Below, one piece after another: positions 44,376-53,189 of a stretch of 64,000 nt of DNA (the first letter of the stretch is position 1; every line of letters begins with the position of its first letter). The translations under genes and the position numbers were made by a program. The notes beneath the pieces were generated by a model, which saw nothing but the letters and a program-made list of their open reading frames with translations, was not told where the DNA came from and made no database searches. This DNA is from Nodularia sphaerocarpa UHCC 0038 (GTDB taxonomy: Bacteria > Cyanobacteriota > Cyanobacteriia > Cyanobacteriales > Nostocaceae): contig NZ_CP060140.1 in NCBI RefSeq assembly GCF_022376295.1, forward strand, positions 2,732,356 through 2,796,355. The letters are read 5' to 3'.

Positions 44376-44690
44376 AGAGTCACCCTCTAAACTGCTTGAC
44401 TTATGTCTTTTTATCTGGCTATTTCAGTCTTCAAGTCTACCAAAGGGCGGATACACGTGGGAAATACTATCTACTATGAGATGTGTTAAGTTTTGCTACT
44501 TAATGCCAATTCTTCCCCACTTAATGACAATTAGCGGAATTTCTGCCCCATAAATGCCGTCATCCTGAATTTATTTTACTAGTACGGCAGTCATGCGATC
44601 GCCGCAATTGGCGGATATTGGGATGCTTTGTTAACTCCATCCTGGATCATCTACCCTAGAAATAATTAACAAAACTCCATAAGAAAAAAT
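44376..44690. other. Divergent promoter region between glpX and the glutaredoxin gene
   Basis: No gene seen in 315 bases. It carries one HIP1 (GCGATCGC at about 44597) followed by a small CCGCAATTGGCGG palindrome. CACTTAATGMCAATT-like repeats occur near 44500-44530. Both flanking genes must be controlled from here. Confidence 0.45.
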
Positions 44691-45005
44691 ATGCTGAATT
44701 TTCTCAACCCTCTTTTTGGTCGCCATCCAGAACGCGTCAAAGCCAACGTGGAAATTTACACATGGCAAACCTGTCCTTATTGCATCCGTGCCAAAATGTT
44801 GCTGTGGTGGAAAGGCGTAAAATTCACCGAATACAAAATCGATGGCGACGAAGCAGCCAGAGCCAAAATGGCCGAACGTGCCAATAGTCGCCGTTCAGTA
44901 CCACAGATTTTCATCAATAATCACCACATTGGTGGTTGTGATGACCTTTATCAGCTAGACACAAAAGCTCAACTCGACCCACTTTTAGTACACCCAAGTT
45001 CCTAA
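44691..45005 (+). CDS. grxC: Dithiol glutaredoxin (Grx3-type)
   Basis: 104-residue redox protein that uses glutathione to reduce disulfides and deglutathionylate proteins. Active site CPYC in TWQTCPYCIRAKMLL, cis-Pro in RRSVPQIFI, and the glutathione-binding HIGGCDDLYQL. A short N-terminal extension (LNFLNPLFGRHPERVKAN) precedes the fold. Confidence 0.95.
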   Translation: MLNFLNPLFGRHPERVKANVEIYTWQTCPYCIRAKMLLWWKGVKFTEYKIDGDEAARAKMAERANSRRSVPQIFINNHHIGGCDDLYQLDTKAQLDPLLVHPSS

Positions 45006-45192
45006 TTGCACTTTGCACTTTATAACTATGTAAAAATCAATCAAGTGTAGGGTGTGTTGTCGCGCAGCGCAACGCACCTTCTGCAATTCCAGGTTCGCTA
45101 GACCTACGGCGCAACGCACCTTCTGCACTAAGCTTAATTTATATTTCTTCATATACATGAGATTTTTCTCACCTACTTAAGTGCATAGAAAA

Positions 45193-45687
45193 ATGTTAAT
45201 TGAATATCCAGAATATTTGATACATAGGCAATGGATGAGTCGTGCCATAGAGATCGCACAAATCGCCGGCGATGCAGGTGAAGTTCCCGTCGGCGCTGTG
45301 ATTATTGATTCCAATGGAAATTTGATTGCATCAGGCGAAAACAGAAAAGAACGCGACAAAGATCCCACAGCCCACGCAGAAATCCTGGCGCTGCGAGCAG
45401 CAGCTAAAAGTTTACACAACTGGCGCTTAAATCAATGCACCCTGTACGTCACCTTAGAACCTTGTCCCTTATGTGCAGGTGCTATTGTCCAAGCACGTTT
45501 AGGAATGCTTGTCTATGGAGTGGACGATACTAAAACTGGCGCAGTTCGTACAGTTACCAATATCCCTGATGGTGCTGCTTCTAATCATCGCCTACGAGTC
45601 ATGGGAGGCGTTTTAGAATCAACTTGTCGTCAGCAATTACAAACCTGGTTTGCAACTCGTCGTCAGAGAAATAACGGACAAAGATAA
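45193..45687 (+). CDS. tadA: tRNA-specific adenosine deaminase
   Basis: Converts A34 to inosine in tRNA-Arg(ACG). Zinc and catalytic motifs HAEILALRAA and PCPLCAGAI are present, with AGEVPVGAVI and a C-terminal CRQQLQTWF helix. ATG at 45193 is used; an in-frame GTG at 45181 adds four residues and cannot be excluded. A GTAGGGTGTGTT repeat precedes it. Confidence 0.94.
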   Translation: MLIEYPEYLIHRQWMSRAIEIAQIAGDAGEVPVGAVIIDSNGNLIASGENRKERDKDPTAHAEILALRAAAKSLHNWRLNQCTLYVTLEPCPLCAGAIVQARLGMLVYGVDDTKTGAVRTVTNIPDGAASNHRLRVMGGVLESTCRQQLQTWFATRRQRNNGQR

Positions 45688-45788
45688 AACTGTCCAGTAG
45701 CTATAACACAAGTCACAAAAGAAAAACTACGGTGTAACTAATCAAGGGTTCATTGTATTTTACGGGACAAGCAGCAGCTACCATTATC

Positions 45789-46556
45789 ATGGAAATTTAT
45801 ACTTCCGACGAGACCTGCCCACAAACACCAGCTAGTACCAAAGCAAATAATCAGGTAGCTCATACTACTTCGAGGGTGTCTCCTTGGTTAAGTCCTTTAT
45901 TGTATCTATTAGGGCGGCATCTCCTTTTACCGTTATTCTTTGGACAAATTGAAATCACCGGACAGGAAAATATTCCCTTAACTGGCCCTGTAATCTTCGC
46001 TCCTACCCATAGGTCGCGTTGGGATTCATTACTTCTGCCCTATGCCACCGGTCGCTGTGTGACAGGGCGAGACCTGAGATTTATGGTAACTATCAATGAG
46101 TGCCAAGGATTGCAAGGCTGGTTAGTTAAAAATATGGGAGGATTTCCTGTAGATCCTCAACGTCCAGCCATTGCGACTCTCCGTCATGCAGTGGAATTAC
46201 TTCAACAAGGTGAAATATTAGTTATTTATCCAGAAGGTAATATTTATCGGGATGGCAAACTTCACCCATTAAAACCGGGAATTGCGCGGCTGTCTTTGAG
46301 TGCTGAATCTAGTCATCCAGGACTAGACGTAAAGATTTTACCCATTAGTATCAGCTACAGCCAACCTTATCCTACATGGGGTACAGGTGTAAAAATTGCC
46401 ATTGGAAAAGCATTAAATGTCAAAAAATACACTGTTGGCAAGATGAAACAAAATGCCGAAAACATCACATCAGATTTAGCATTAGTTTTACAACAATTAA
46501 GCCATCAAGAATTAGAAATTAGCAGTCATTCATTGACAGAAATTTCCAAATCTTGA
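45789..46556 (+). CDS. plsC: 1-acyl-glycerol-3-phosphate acyltransferase family (PlsC-like)
   Basis: Membrane-associated acyltransferase in phosphatidic acid synthesis. Motif I is H-x4-D in PTHRSRWDSLLL, motif III is VIYPEGNIYRDGKLHPLKPG. 255 residues from ATG 45789; a TTG 12 codons earlier is in frame. It follows tadA on the same strand after 101 bases. Which of the several cyanobacterial PlsC-like acyltransferases this is cannot be told from sequence. Confidence 0.85.
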   Translation: MEIYTSDETCPQTPASTKANNQVAHTTSRVSPWLSPLLYLLGRHLLLPLFFGQIEITGQENIPLTGPVIFAPTHRSRWDSLLLPYATGRCVTGRDLRFMVTINECQGLQGWLVKNMGGFPVDPQRPAIATLRHAVELLQQGEILVIYPEGNIYRDGKLHPLKPGIARLSLSAESSHPGLDVKILPISISYSQPYPTWGTGVKIAIGKALNVKKYTVGKMKQNAENITSDLALVLQQLSHQELEISSHSLTEISKS

Positions 46557-46576
46557 TTCATTTATAAGTTATATTC

Positions 46577-46690
46577 ACTAATGACCAATGACTAATGACC
46601 AATGACTAATGACTAATGACTAATGACTAATGACCAATGACCAATGACCAATGACCAATGACCAATGACTAATGACTAATGACCAATGAC
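46577..46690. repeat. (ATGACCA/ATGACTA)n heptamer array overlapping the protease gene end
   Basis: Sixteen or so heptamers alternating ATGACCA and ATGACTA. The final copies encode the last residues of the protease (WSLVISH) and its stop at 46669-46671. Confidence 0.92.
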
Positions 46691-48774
46691 CAACTATTGA
46701 GTTTTCCTACATCTTGTGCTGCATAGTCGATTAACCATAACTGCCAATCTCCTTTAGCTGAAACAGAAAGTAACTGTTTGAGGGACGGGTGTGACGCAAT
46801 TGTGTAAGTTGTTTTTAAATTAGTGCGGCGGCCTAAAGTGCGGTTTTGCAACAACACCTGTTGATTATTGGGAGCTATTAAATAAATTTCTAAATCCCCT
46901 AAGAAATCATGAGTGATATTAACTGTGATTTGAATATCTTTAATAGTGCTGGATTCGTGAATGGCGATCGCACTTTTGATTCCGGCTAGATCATTATCTG
47001 GAATGCTTAACTTACGGGAATTGTCAACCCTGACCTGTTTACTCGCAGATGAAACAGAAGTAAGTAATTTTTGGGCTGCAAGCACCGCCTTAGCTGCATT
47101 TACCTTGCCATAACCAAACCATTGAGAATGTCCGTTACTGTCATAAGTACCTTGTCGCATACCCAACTGCGGGTCTGGATCAGCATCCACAATTTTATCA
47201 GCAGATTCTTCCAGAATAAACTTTACCTGTTGAGATGTTAAGTTAGGATTTGCTGACAAAACCAAAGCTGCTACACCAGCAACCAGAGGAGCAGCGCTGG
47301 AAGTACCGCCGAAATTAGTAGTAAAATCACCAGGATCGAAACCTGCGGTTCCTACTTGGTCAGTAGTTAAAATTCCACGTCCGAGAAGAGTACTAGCGAT
47401 CGCAGGTTGTGTGTTCATAAAACCCCTACCCTCAAAGGATAATCCTGGTGGAGCATTGTTACTAGGCGCACACAGAGCAATATTAGTTCCCCAATTACTA
47501 TAAGCAGCCTTCTTATTCAAACTAGTAGAAGCAGCAACAGCAATCACATCTGGATGGACTGGAAATCCACTTAACCAATTTGTATTACCTTGTAACAGAT
47601 TTCCTGGCCAATTGCGCTCAAATACAGTACCGTTAATGGGGCGGTTAGCATTTCCCGCAGCAAACAAAACCACACAACCTTTACCATTGCGTCCTGTAGT
47701 CACAGCCCGACTAATAGCAGCCCGTTGGCGCAAAGACAAAGGAAAATATACCGCAGAAGCTCCCCAGCTACAAGAAATTACACTGGCTCCCTGCTCAACA
47801 GCATGGTTGAACATATCCTCAATAGATTGATCATCCAGAAAACCAGTACTACGAATCGGCATCAATGCACAACCAGGAGCAACTCCCACAATTCCCGTAC
47901 CATTTTCCTCCGCAATAGCTAACCCTGCACAAGCCGTCCCATGACTGGTTTCGCGCTCCCCAGGAATAGGCAAAAAGCCATTTTTCCTTAAATCTCTAGG
48001 AGCAACAATTTTGCCCCTACCTTGGAAGTCTGGATGATTCAAATCAAAAGAATCATCCACCACCGCCACAACCACAGAACGCACACCGCGAGTAATATCC
48101 CAAGCTTGTTCCACAGAAATATGAGAACCCGCTAGCAACTGGTTACCGCCCTTGTGGTCAAGATACCATTGCTGAGGATAGAGAGTGTCACGGGGTCTGT
48201 AATGTGATTCACTGTTAACGAGGATATTAGGTTCAGCAACTAACACCTCTGATAACTTTTGCAACTGATTAGTGATTTTTAGGGGATTTTCTCTAGCTTG
48301 TTTGCTAACTAGAAACACAAAAGTGTGAGCAAGACCCTGGACGGGTTTTTGTTTAACTAAGCCAAACCTCGATGCGATCGCCTCAATTGTGGCAGAATCG
48401 ACCCCAGAGGCAAATTGAACAGTAACTTGGTCACTCAAATAAACCAAAGTTCCAGGATCATCTTTAATCGTGTAAACATGACCAGCAAAAGCCACATTTT
48501 CAGCCGCCCGTGCTTGGGACATCGCCGACTCTAACTCCTCGGATACAACCGCAAAAAGTTCCAAATCTGCTTGGGGAATACTACGTTGCCAAAAGCCCCA
48601 AAGAACCTGAGATAATTGTTGAGAAGTAAATTCGGTTGTCGGACGGACGGTGAAGCGGTCTAAAACCTTTTCTAAAATTAATTCTTCACCACCGCGTTGT
48701 AAAATCATTCCCAAACTGCTTGCTGGTACACCTGTGTTAGCAAAATCAGAGGAATTAGCGTGATCGTTCATCAT
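46669..48774 (-). CDS. Subtilisin-like serine protease with C-terminal P-domain
   Basis: 701 residues with catalytic Asp240 (VVAVVDDSFDLNHP), His278 (SHGTACAG) and Ser492 (GTSSAAPLVAG), plus oxyanion Asn in FAAGNAN. The C-terminal 105 residues are a proprotein-convertase P-domain (SIPDNDLAGIKSAI, VNITHDFLGDLEIYLIAP, GDWQLWLIDYA). The N-terminal 200 residues are a propeptide-like region without a clear signal peptide. The layout resembles the calcium-dependent protease PrcA of Anabaena; orthology is not proven. The C-terminus is written by a heptamer array. Confidence 0.92.
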   Translation of the reverse strand: MMNDHANSSDFANTGVPASSLGMILQRGGEELILEKVLDRFTVRPTTEFTSQQLSQVLWGFWQRSIPQADLELFAVVSEELESAMSQARAAENVAFAGHVYTIKDDPGTLVYLSDQVTVQFASGVDSATIEAIASRFGLVKQKPVQGLAHTFVFLVSKQARENPLKITNQLQKLSEVLVAEPNILVNSESHYRPRDTLYPQQWYLDHKGGNQLLAGSHISVEQAWDITRGVRSVVVAVVDDSFDLNHPDFQGRGKIVAPRDLRKNGFLPIPGERETSHGTACAGLAIAEENGTGIVGVAPGCALMPIRSTGFLDDQSIEDMFNHAVEQGASVISCSWGASAVYFPLSLRQRAAISRAVTTGRNGKGCVVLFAAGNANRPINGTVFERNWPGNLLQGNTNWLSGFPVHPDVIAVAASTSLNKKAAYSNWGTNIALCAPSNNAPPGLSFEGRGFMNTQPAIASTLLGRGILTTDQVGTAGFDPGDFTTNFGGTSSAAPLVAGVAALVLSANPNLTSQQVKFILEESADKIVDADPDPQLGMRQGTYDSNGHSQWFGYGKVNAAKAVLAAQKLLTSVSSASKQVRVDNSRKLSIPDNDLAGIKSAIAIHESSTIKDIQITVNITHDFLGDLEIYLIAPNNQQVLLQNRTLGRRTNLKTTYTIASHPSLKQLLSVSAKGDWQLWLIDYAAQDVGKLNSWSLVISH

Positions 48775-48947
48775 GGGCGATTTTAATTAGTTGATATGCA
48801 GAAGCAATGGGAACTCCATTAAACCGATTTTCAGTCTAAATCAGAGAAACCTAAGTATGTTACTTTGTTTTGTCTTTGACAAAAACAGAGTTAAGATACC
48901 CGAAGTTTCCACTCCTTTTCTATATAGTTGTCGCACTACTTGACCCC

Positions 48948-49544
48948 ATGAACTCTGCCGCCGTTCCTCCTTTCATTAGCCTCACTTCGTTATCATTCAT
49001 AGCAATTCTCAGCCTGCTATCACCTGTCAATGCTCAAGTACAAAAGCTACCCAGTATTTATAGTCAAGTACAAATCATTGACCCCAACGATCCCAACACT
49101 CTCCGTCCTACAGCCCAAAACAATAGCGTTTTGAGTATAGCGGGAGGTCAACGGCTGATGGAAGAGGCAGATCAAGCCGTTTCTGCTCAAAACTACCCTT
49201 TAGCGGCGCAGAAACTCCAAGATGCGCGTCAAGTTTTTAATCAATTATCTAATTTCTATCAAGAATTAAACGCCAGCTTTACAGGAATTGATACCAGAGT
49301 TTCCGATTCCCAGCGTCAAAAAGCCCTAGAAACAGCCCAAAAGCGCGACGAAGCCACATATCAGTTAGCACTGGTACATCGGGCGCAAAATCAGCCGGAA
49401 TTAGCCGTCCCTTTGTTAATTCAGATTATTAAGAGTCAAAACCCCACAAGGGATTTAGGCAAGAAAGCCTATCAGCAGTTATTTGAATTGGGTTTTGTGG
49501 ATGCACCCTTTCCCAGAGCAGGTAGTAGTTCATCCCAAAATTGA
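48948..49544 (+). CDS. Exported helical protein, function unknown
   Basis: 198 residues from ATG 48948, chosen because it leads straight into a signal peptide (FISLTSLSFIAILSLLSPVNA). The frame extends 26 codons upstream with weaker character. The mature part has TPR-like helices (GGQRLMEEADQAVSAQNYPLAAQKLQDARQVFNQL and EATYQLALVHRAQNQPELAVPLL). Probably periplasmic. Divergent from the protease gene. Confidence 0.75.
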   Translation: MNSAAVPPFISLTSLSFIAILSLLSPVNAQVQKLPSIYSQVQIIDPNDPNTLRPTAQNNSVLSIAGGQRLMEEADQAVSAQNYPLAAQKLQDARQVFNQLSNFYQELNASFTGIDTRVSDSQRQKALETAQKRDEATYQLALVHRAQNQPELAVPLLIQIIKSQNPTRDLGKKAYQQLFELGFVDAPFPRAGSSSSQN

Positions 49545-49753
49545 TAAATTCCGTACATCTGCCTGGAAAGCCCAAATGCTAAGATGGAATCAGCTACCCA
49601 AGGTTAGTTTTACCCAGCTATGCGACTCATAGCGCTTTGAGCGCTAGCTTGTCCAAAACCTGAAGTCAACAAGGGTTTTGTCCAGGCATAAGTTGCATAG
49701 AAACTATCTCTTATCTGTTAATAATAGAAAAGTAAGTTTTTTCAGGAATTTCG

Positions 49754-50011
49754 ATGATTAATCCGCAGCAGGTTGAGGAAATGATCAAGGCGGAACTACC
49801 CGATGCCCAAATTCAGGTGCAAGACTTGACTGGTGGTGGAGACCACTATCAAGTGACAGTAGTTTCATCGCAGTTTGCCGGTAGGGGACTGGTACAACAA
49901 CACCAGTTAGTTTATGGTGCTTTGCGGGAAGCTATGTCAACTGAAGCGATTCATGCCTTGGCTGTCAAAACCTATACCCCCGAAGCTTGGCAAGCAACAG
50001 CAGCTTCTTAA
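49754..50011 (+). CDS. bolA: BolA family protein
   Basis: 85-residue class II KH-like protein. INPQQVEEMIKAELPDAQIQVQ, GGGDHYQVTVVSSQFAGRGLVQQHQLVYGAL and the final AIHALAVKTYTPEAW match BolA, with the conserved His in LVQQHQLVYGAL. BolA binds monothiol glutaredoxins to hold iron-sulfur clusters. The grxD gene follows 79 bases on, so the two likely work together. Confidence 0.95.
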   Translation: MINPQQVEEMIKAELPDAQIQVQDLTGGGDHYQVTVVSSQFAGRGLVQQHQLVYGALREAMSTEAIHALAVKTYTPEAWQATAAS

Positions 50012-50090
50012 AAATCAATAAGTCCCAAGTTTAACTGAAAAACTGACTATTGACATTTTGGCTATTAGCAACATAGGAAACAAAAAGTCC

Positions 50091-50414
50091 ATGACTCCAG
50101 AAACTAAAGAAAAAATTGATAATTTGTTACAACAAAATAAAATCATGGTTTTCATGAAGGGAAACAAGCTGATGCCTCAGTGTGGTTTCTCTAACAATGT
50201 TGTGCAAATTTTGAACACCTTAGCAGTTCCTTTTGAAACAGTTGACGTTCTCTCCGACTCTGATATTCGTCAGGGCATTAAAGAATATTCCAACTGGCCG
50301 ACAATTCCCCAAGTGTATATTGACGGTCAATTTGTGGGTGGTTCAGATATCCTGATTGAACTTTACCAAAAAGGCGAATTGCAGCAATTAGTAGAAGTAG
50401 CACTAGCTTCCTAA
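50091..50414 (+). CDS. grxD: Monothiol glutaredoxin (Grx4 type)
   Basis: 107 residues from ATG 50091 (a TTG 11 codons earlier gives no recognisable extension). Active site CGFS in MPQCGFSNNVVQIL, then WPTIPQVYIDGQFVGGSDI. Family members carry and transfer [2Fe-2S] clusters with BolA. Same strand as bolA, likely an operon. Confidence 0.96.
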   Translation: MTPETKEKIDNLLQQNKIMVFMKGNKLMPQCGFSNNVVQILNTLAVPFETVDVLSDSDIRQGIKEYSNWPTIPQVYIDGQFVGGSDILIELYQKGELQQLVEVALAS

Positions 50415-50717
50415 TATCCGCACAGAAGCAACCATTTATTTGGCTGCTGAATTTGTGCTTTATGCTCTGAATAAATATTTATAGTAACTGCCTTTGAAAA
50501 TTAGGGATATGATCACAGAACCCTATTTTTGAAGGCTTTTTTAAATAAGTCAGCCCAAAAAAATCAATATATCTGAAGAAATATAAATTGTTCGTAATCG
50601 GCTTGTTTGCAGTTTTGCCTCTCGATCTTTGCAGTTGGCTACACCTGGGGAGGATGTGAGTTTGTACAGCCCCACAATAAAATGCCTGAGTGCCAGTCAA
50701 CAACACAGAGAACAATC
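50415..50717. other. Intergenic region upstream of the release-factor-like gene
   Basis: 303 bases, no gene supported. The downstream frame is open back to 50607, but the residues before ATG 50718 have no protein character. Confidence 0.45.
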
Positions 50718-51830
50718 ATGCTGTACAAAGATACTATTCGAGAAAAGCAATTTTTAAAACTGGCAGCCCAGCGTGGAGTTTGCGTCTCGATCTTTCTACC
50801 AACAACTCCCTTGACCCAGGAAGCCCAAAATGATCGCATCGTGTTAAAAAACTTGACTAAAGATGCGATGGAGCAAGTACAAGCGATCGCCGATAAGCGA
50901 CAAATACAGGTGATGACAGGCTATCTGGAAGAACTACAAAAAGATGACAAATTTTGGCAATTCCAAGCTAATGGGTTGGGAATATTAGTTACGCCTGAAT
51001 CAATTAAAACCTATCGTCTGGCCTATGCCGTAGAAGAGGCGGCCGAGGTGAGCGATCGCTTCTATCTCAAGCCCTTAATGTCAGCCTTACAACCGATGTC
51101 GGCTTACGTACTAGCCATTTCCCAAAAGTCGGTCAAGCTGTATGAATTTACAGCCGCCCAAGAATTAGAATTATTAGACGTGTCGGATTTGCCAGCCGAT
51201 TTTAGCGCAGTCACTAAGGTAACATTACAGCGCGATCGCGCCCCCGCAGGCAAACTCCAAGGAGATGAAGGGGCAGAAATATTGCAAAGACAGTTCTTAC
51301 GAGCAGTAGAGATCGCAGTTCGCCCAGTCGTTAGCGGTAGCAATATGCCTCTGATTCTGGCAACGACCCAGGAATTTCAAGCCATGTATCAATCTCTGAA
51401 TAGCTACGATATGCTAGCCGCTCAAGGAGTTGATGGCAGCACGCAAGGCTTACCAGAAGAAGAAATTAGACAAGCTGTTGCTCCCATTGTCAAACAATTG
51501 CGTCAAGAACGCATTCAGCAGTGGGTTGACCTGTACTATCAGCGTCAGAACGAATCCCGGTCGATCACGGATCTGTCCACCATTGCCAAGCTTGCTACTC
51601 GTGGTCAAGTTAGTCATCTGCTGGTCGAAGTTGATGCCGTACAGTATGGCACTCTCTCAGATATGGGTGACATAACACCTAGTGATACCCGCAGTGGCAA
51701 AACCTATGATGTGATCAATGAAATTCTGATTCGAGTCATAGACAACGGGGGTGAAGTCTTGGGAGTGCTTACAGAAGCAGAAGCTCCCCAGGAACTCAAG
51801 CCGATGGCAGCCATACTACGCTGGGCATAG
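50718..51830 (+). CDS. Bacterial archaeo-eukaryotic release factor-like protein (baeRF family)
   Basis: 370 residues from ATG 50718. The family is related to eRF1/Pelota and suspected to act on stalled ribosomes or in stress. Family-like features are FLKLAAQRGVCVSIFLPTTP near the start, then LGILVTPESIKTYRLAYAVEE, YVLAISQKSVKLYEF, and the C-terminal GQVSHLLVEVDAVQYG and DVINEILIRVIDNGGEVLGV, the latter like the L7Ae-type third domain. A hairpin and a dispersed GCTACGCGG repeat follow. Confidence 0.75.
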   Translation: MLYKDTIREKQFLKLAAQRGVCVSIFLPTTPLTQEAQNDRIVLKNLTKDAMEQVQAIADKRQIQVMTGYLEELQKDDKFWQFQANGLGILVTPESIKTYRLAYAVEEAAEVSDRFYLKPLMSALQPMSAYVLAISQKSVKLYEFTAAQELELLDVSDLPADFSAVTKVTLQRDRAPAGKLQGDEGAEILQRQFLRAVEIAVRPVVSGSNMPLILATTQEFQAMYQSLNSYDMLAAQGVDGSTQGLPEEEIRQAVAPIVKQLRQERIQQWVDLYYQRQNESRSITDLSTIAKLATRGQVSHLLVEVDAVQYGTLSDMGDITPSDTRSGKTYDVINEILIRVIDNGGEVLGVLTEAEAPQELKPMAAILRWA

Positions 51831-51870
51831 CCCTCCATTAACCATTAACAGGCATACTATGGCTAACGCC

Positions 51871-51909
51871 ACGCTACGCGGTAAGCGCAGCTATGCCGTA
51901 GGCTTTACG
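51871..51909. repeat. 39-base dispersed repeat ACGCTACGCGGTAAGCG...GGCTTTACG
   Basis: An internally palindromic unit (CTACGCGGTAAGC / GCCGTAGGCTTTACG) whose second copy at 55549-55587 differs at one base. Fragments of the same family occur at about 10475 and 6486. Confidence 0.85.
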
Positions 51910-51958
51910 ACAAGCTCAGTACAAGTCTTGCCTGTTACACCAGAAAAATCAATGAAAA

Positions 51959-52011
51959 TCCCCTCATGGGAGTTGGCAAAACCAAAACCGGGCTGAGGGG
52001 AATGCTTTTAT
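51959..52011 (+). terminator. CCCCTCA/TGAGGGG hairpin with T-run
   Basis: CCCCTCA at 51960-51966 pairs with TGAGGGG at 51994-52000 around a long loop, followed by AATGCTTTTA. Probable transcription end for the release-factor-like gene, though the loop is larger than usual. Confidence 0.4.
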
Positions 52012-52126
52012 AAATAAAATATCTCCAAATTTCACACCACTAAACCCTTGACCAGGGCAAATGATATGCTATAATCATCAGCGTTGGTGGAATGATTACT
52101 CTAGATTAATGACCAAGTAAAAGGCA

Positions 52127-52375
52127 TTAATAGTAATCAAGTTGTACCTCTGGTTGAGTCATAACAAAATTTGATGAATCGTACAGGTAGCGGCCAGCTT
52201 CCTCTTCTAAGCGATGAATCAGTATAGGTTCAATAGCGTTACTTTGTCGCAGTGCGGCTAAATACCCATCCAAATACATCCGCATATCGTCCGTCCGATA
52301 ACCGCGATTCCATAACTCGATGAAGGCATCAGTAATTCGTTGGTAATAGCGGATGGTTTGTGTGTCTTGGAGCAT
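52127..52375 (-). CDS. Small DUF6761-like cyanobacterial protein
   Basis: 82 helical residues: TQTIRYYQRITDAFIELWNRGYRTDDMRMYLDGYLAALR then IEPILIHRLEEEAGRYLYD. This pattern is one I know from short conserved cyanobacterial proteins placed in DUF6761. Function unknown. ATG at 52375. Confidence 0.75.
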   Translation of the reverse strand: MLQDTQTIRYYQRITDAFIELWNRGYRTDDMRMYLDGYLAALRQSNAIEPILIHRLEEEAGRYLYDSSNFVMTQPEVQLDYY

Positions 52376-53189
52376 AACTGCTATATTAATCTCTTTAGAA
52401 TGAGAATTGTAAATGATTCACGCTCAAATGTGAAGTGTTACTTTCACCTTCTTCGCTTCAACTCAAAGACAAAAATATGTCGTAGGCTAGATCCTCCTGA
52501 AACTACAACGTGATTCTATCCTATTCCATAAAATTGGGAATATGATGGTTTGGCAAGATAGTTTTATGATTCTTTGTGTAAACTGCGCGAATTTATTGGC
52601 GGATACGGTCATAAATTTTTCCCAAATTTAATCCGATGGCACAATAAAGCTGAATTGACACTCTCAGGTCTAAAGACGCTGAGATTCTTTAATCAATGAG
52701 CCAACTTACAATTGCTGGATTACTCCAACAAAAACAGAGGTCGATTCTCCTAAAGCGTTAATTCCGGTATGCCCTACCGTACTCGATTTTTGCATTTCAT
52801 TTTTCACCAAATTTAGCTTTCCTAAACTGCAATACCGTTAGGTATGACTACGCACTCAACCAAATAAGTTAAGTTTTTACGTCGTTTAGTTATACTTAAA
52901 TTCTAAAATTGGTAAAGCTTACCCTGACTAGTGATAGTTTATTGGTTAGCTACACCCCTCTGAGGGAGGATGTTGAACCAAAAAGACCTTTCCATAAGTC
53001 TAACAAAAATTTAAGAATATATTAAAGAATATTACTAATTCAGCTTTGGGCAAGGCATCAGTGAAGGATTTTGTTGCTTTTACTATGAGTTAATGTATAG
53101 CTAATAGCAATGGAAGTAACAAAGGCTACAAAACCTTGAGCATGGGCTTGTTACTTTAAAATTCATCGACGCTAAGGGGTTTTGCCACT
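52376..53189. other. 814-base intergenic region upstream of the response regulator
   Basis: No gene I can support. A stretch of about 43 open codons (52562-52698, plus strand; SLCKLREFIGGYGHKFFPNL and onwards) has some protein-like character but no start and no known family; it could be a gene relic. GGTAAAGCTTACC at 52911-52923 is a near-perfect palindrome and a possible operator. The last 250 bases are AT-rich. A long leader or small RNA is possible. Confidence 0.45.

Noticed and set aside
44239..44553. Plus-strand frame opposite the start of glpX
   Set aside because: Most of it is antisense to the conserved N-terminus of glpX.
52562..52698. Possible small gene upstream of the response regulator
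   Set aside because: An open stretch with some protein-like character but no start codon context and no recognised family; left as a possible relic only.
52376..53189. NtcA-type GTA-N8-TAC site in the response-regulator promoter
   Set aside because: Reading through the region I found GTA and TAC triplets only at other spacings (for example GTA-N5-TAC at 52912-52922).
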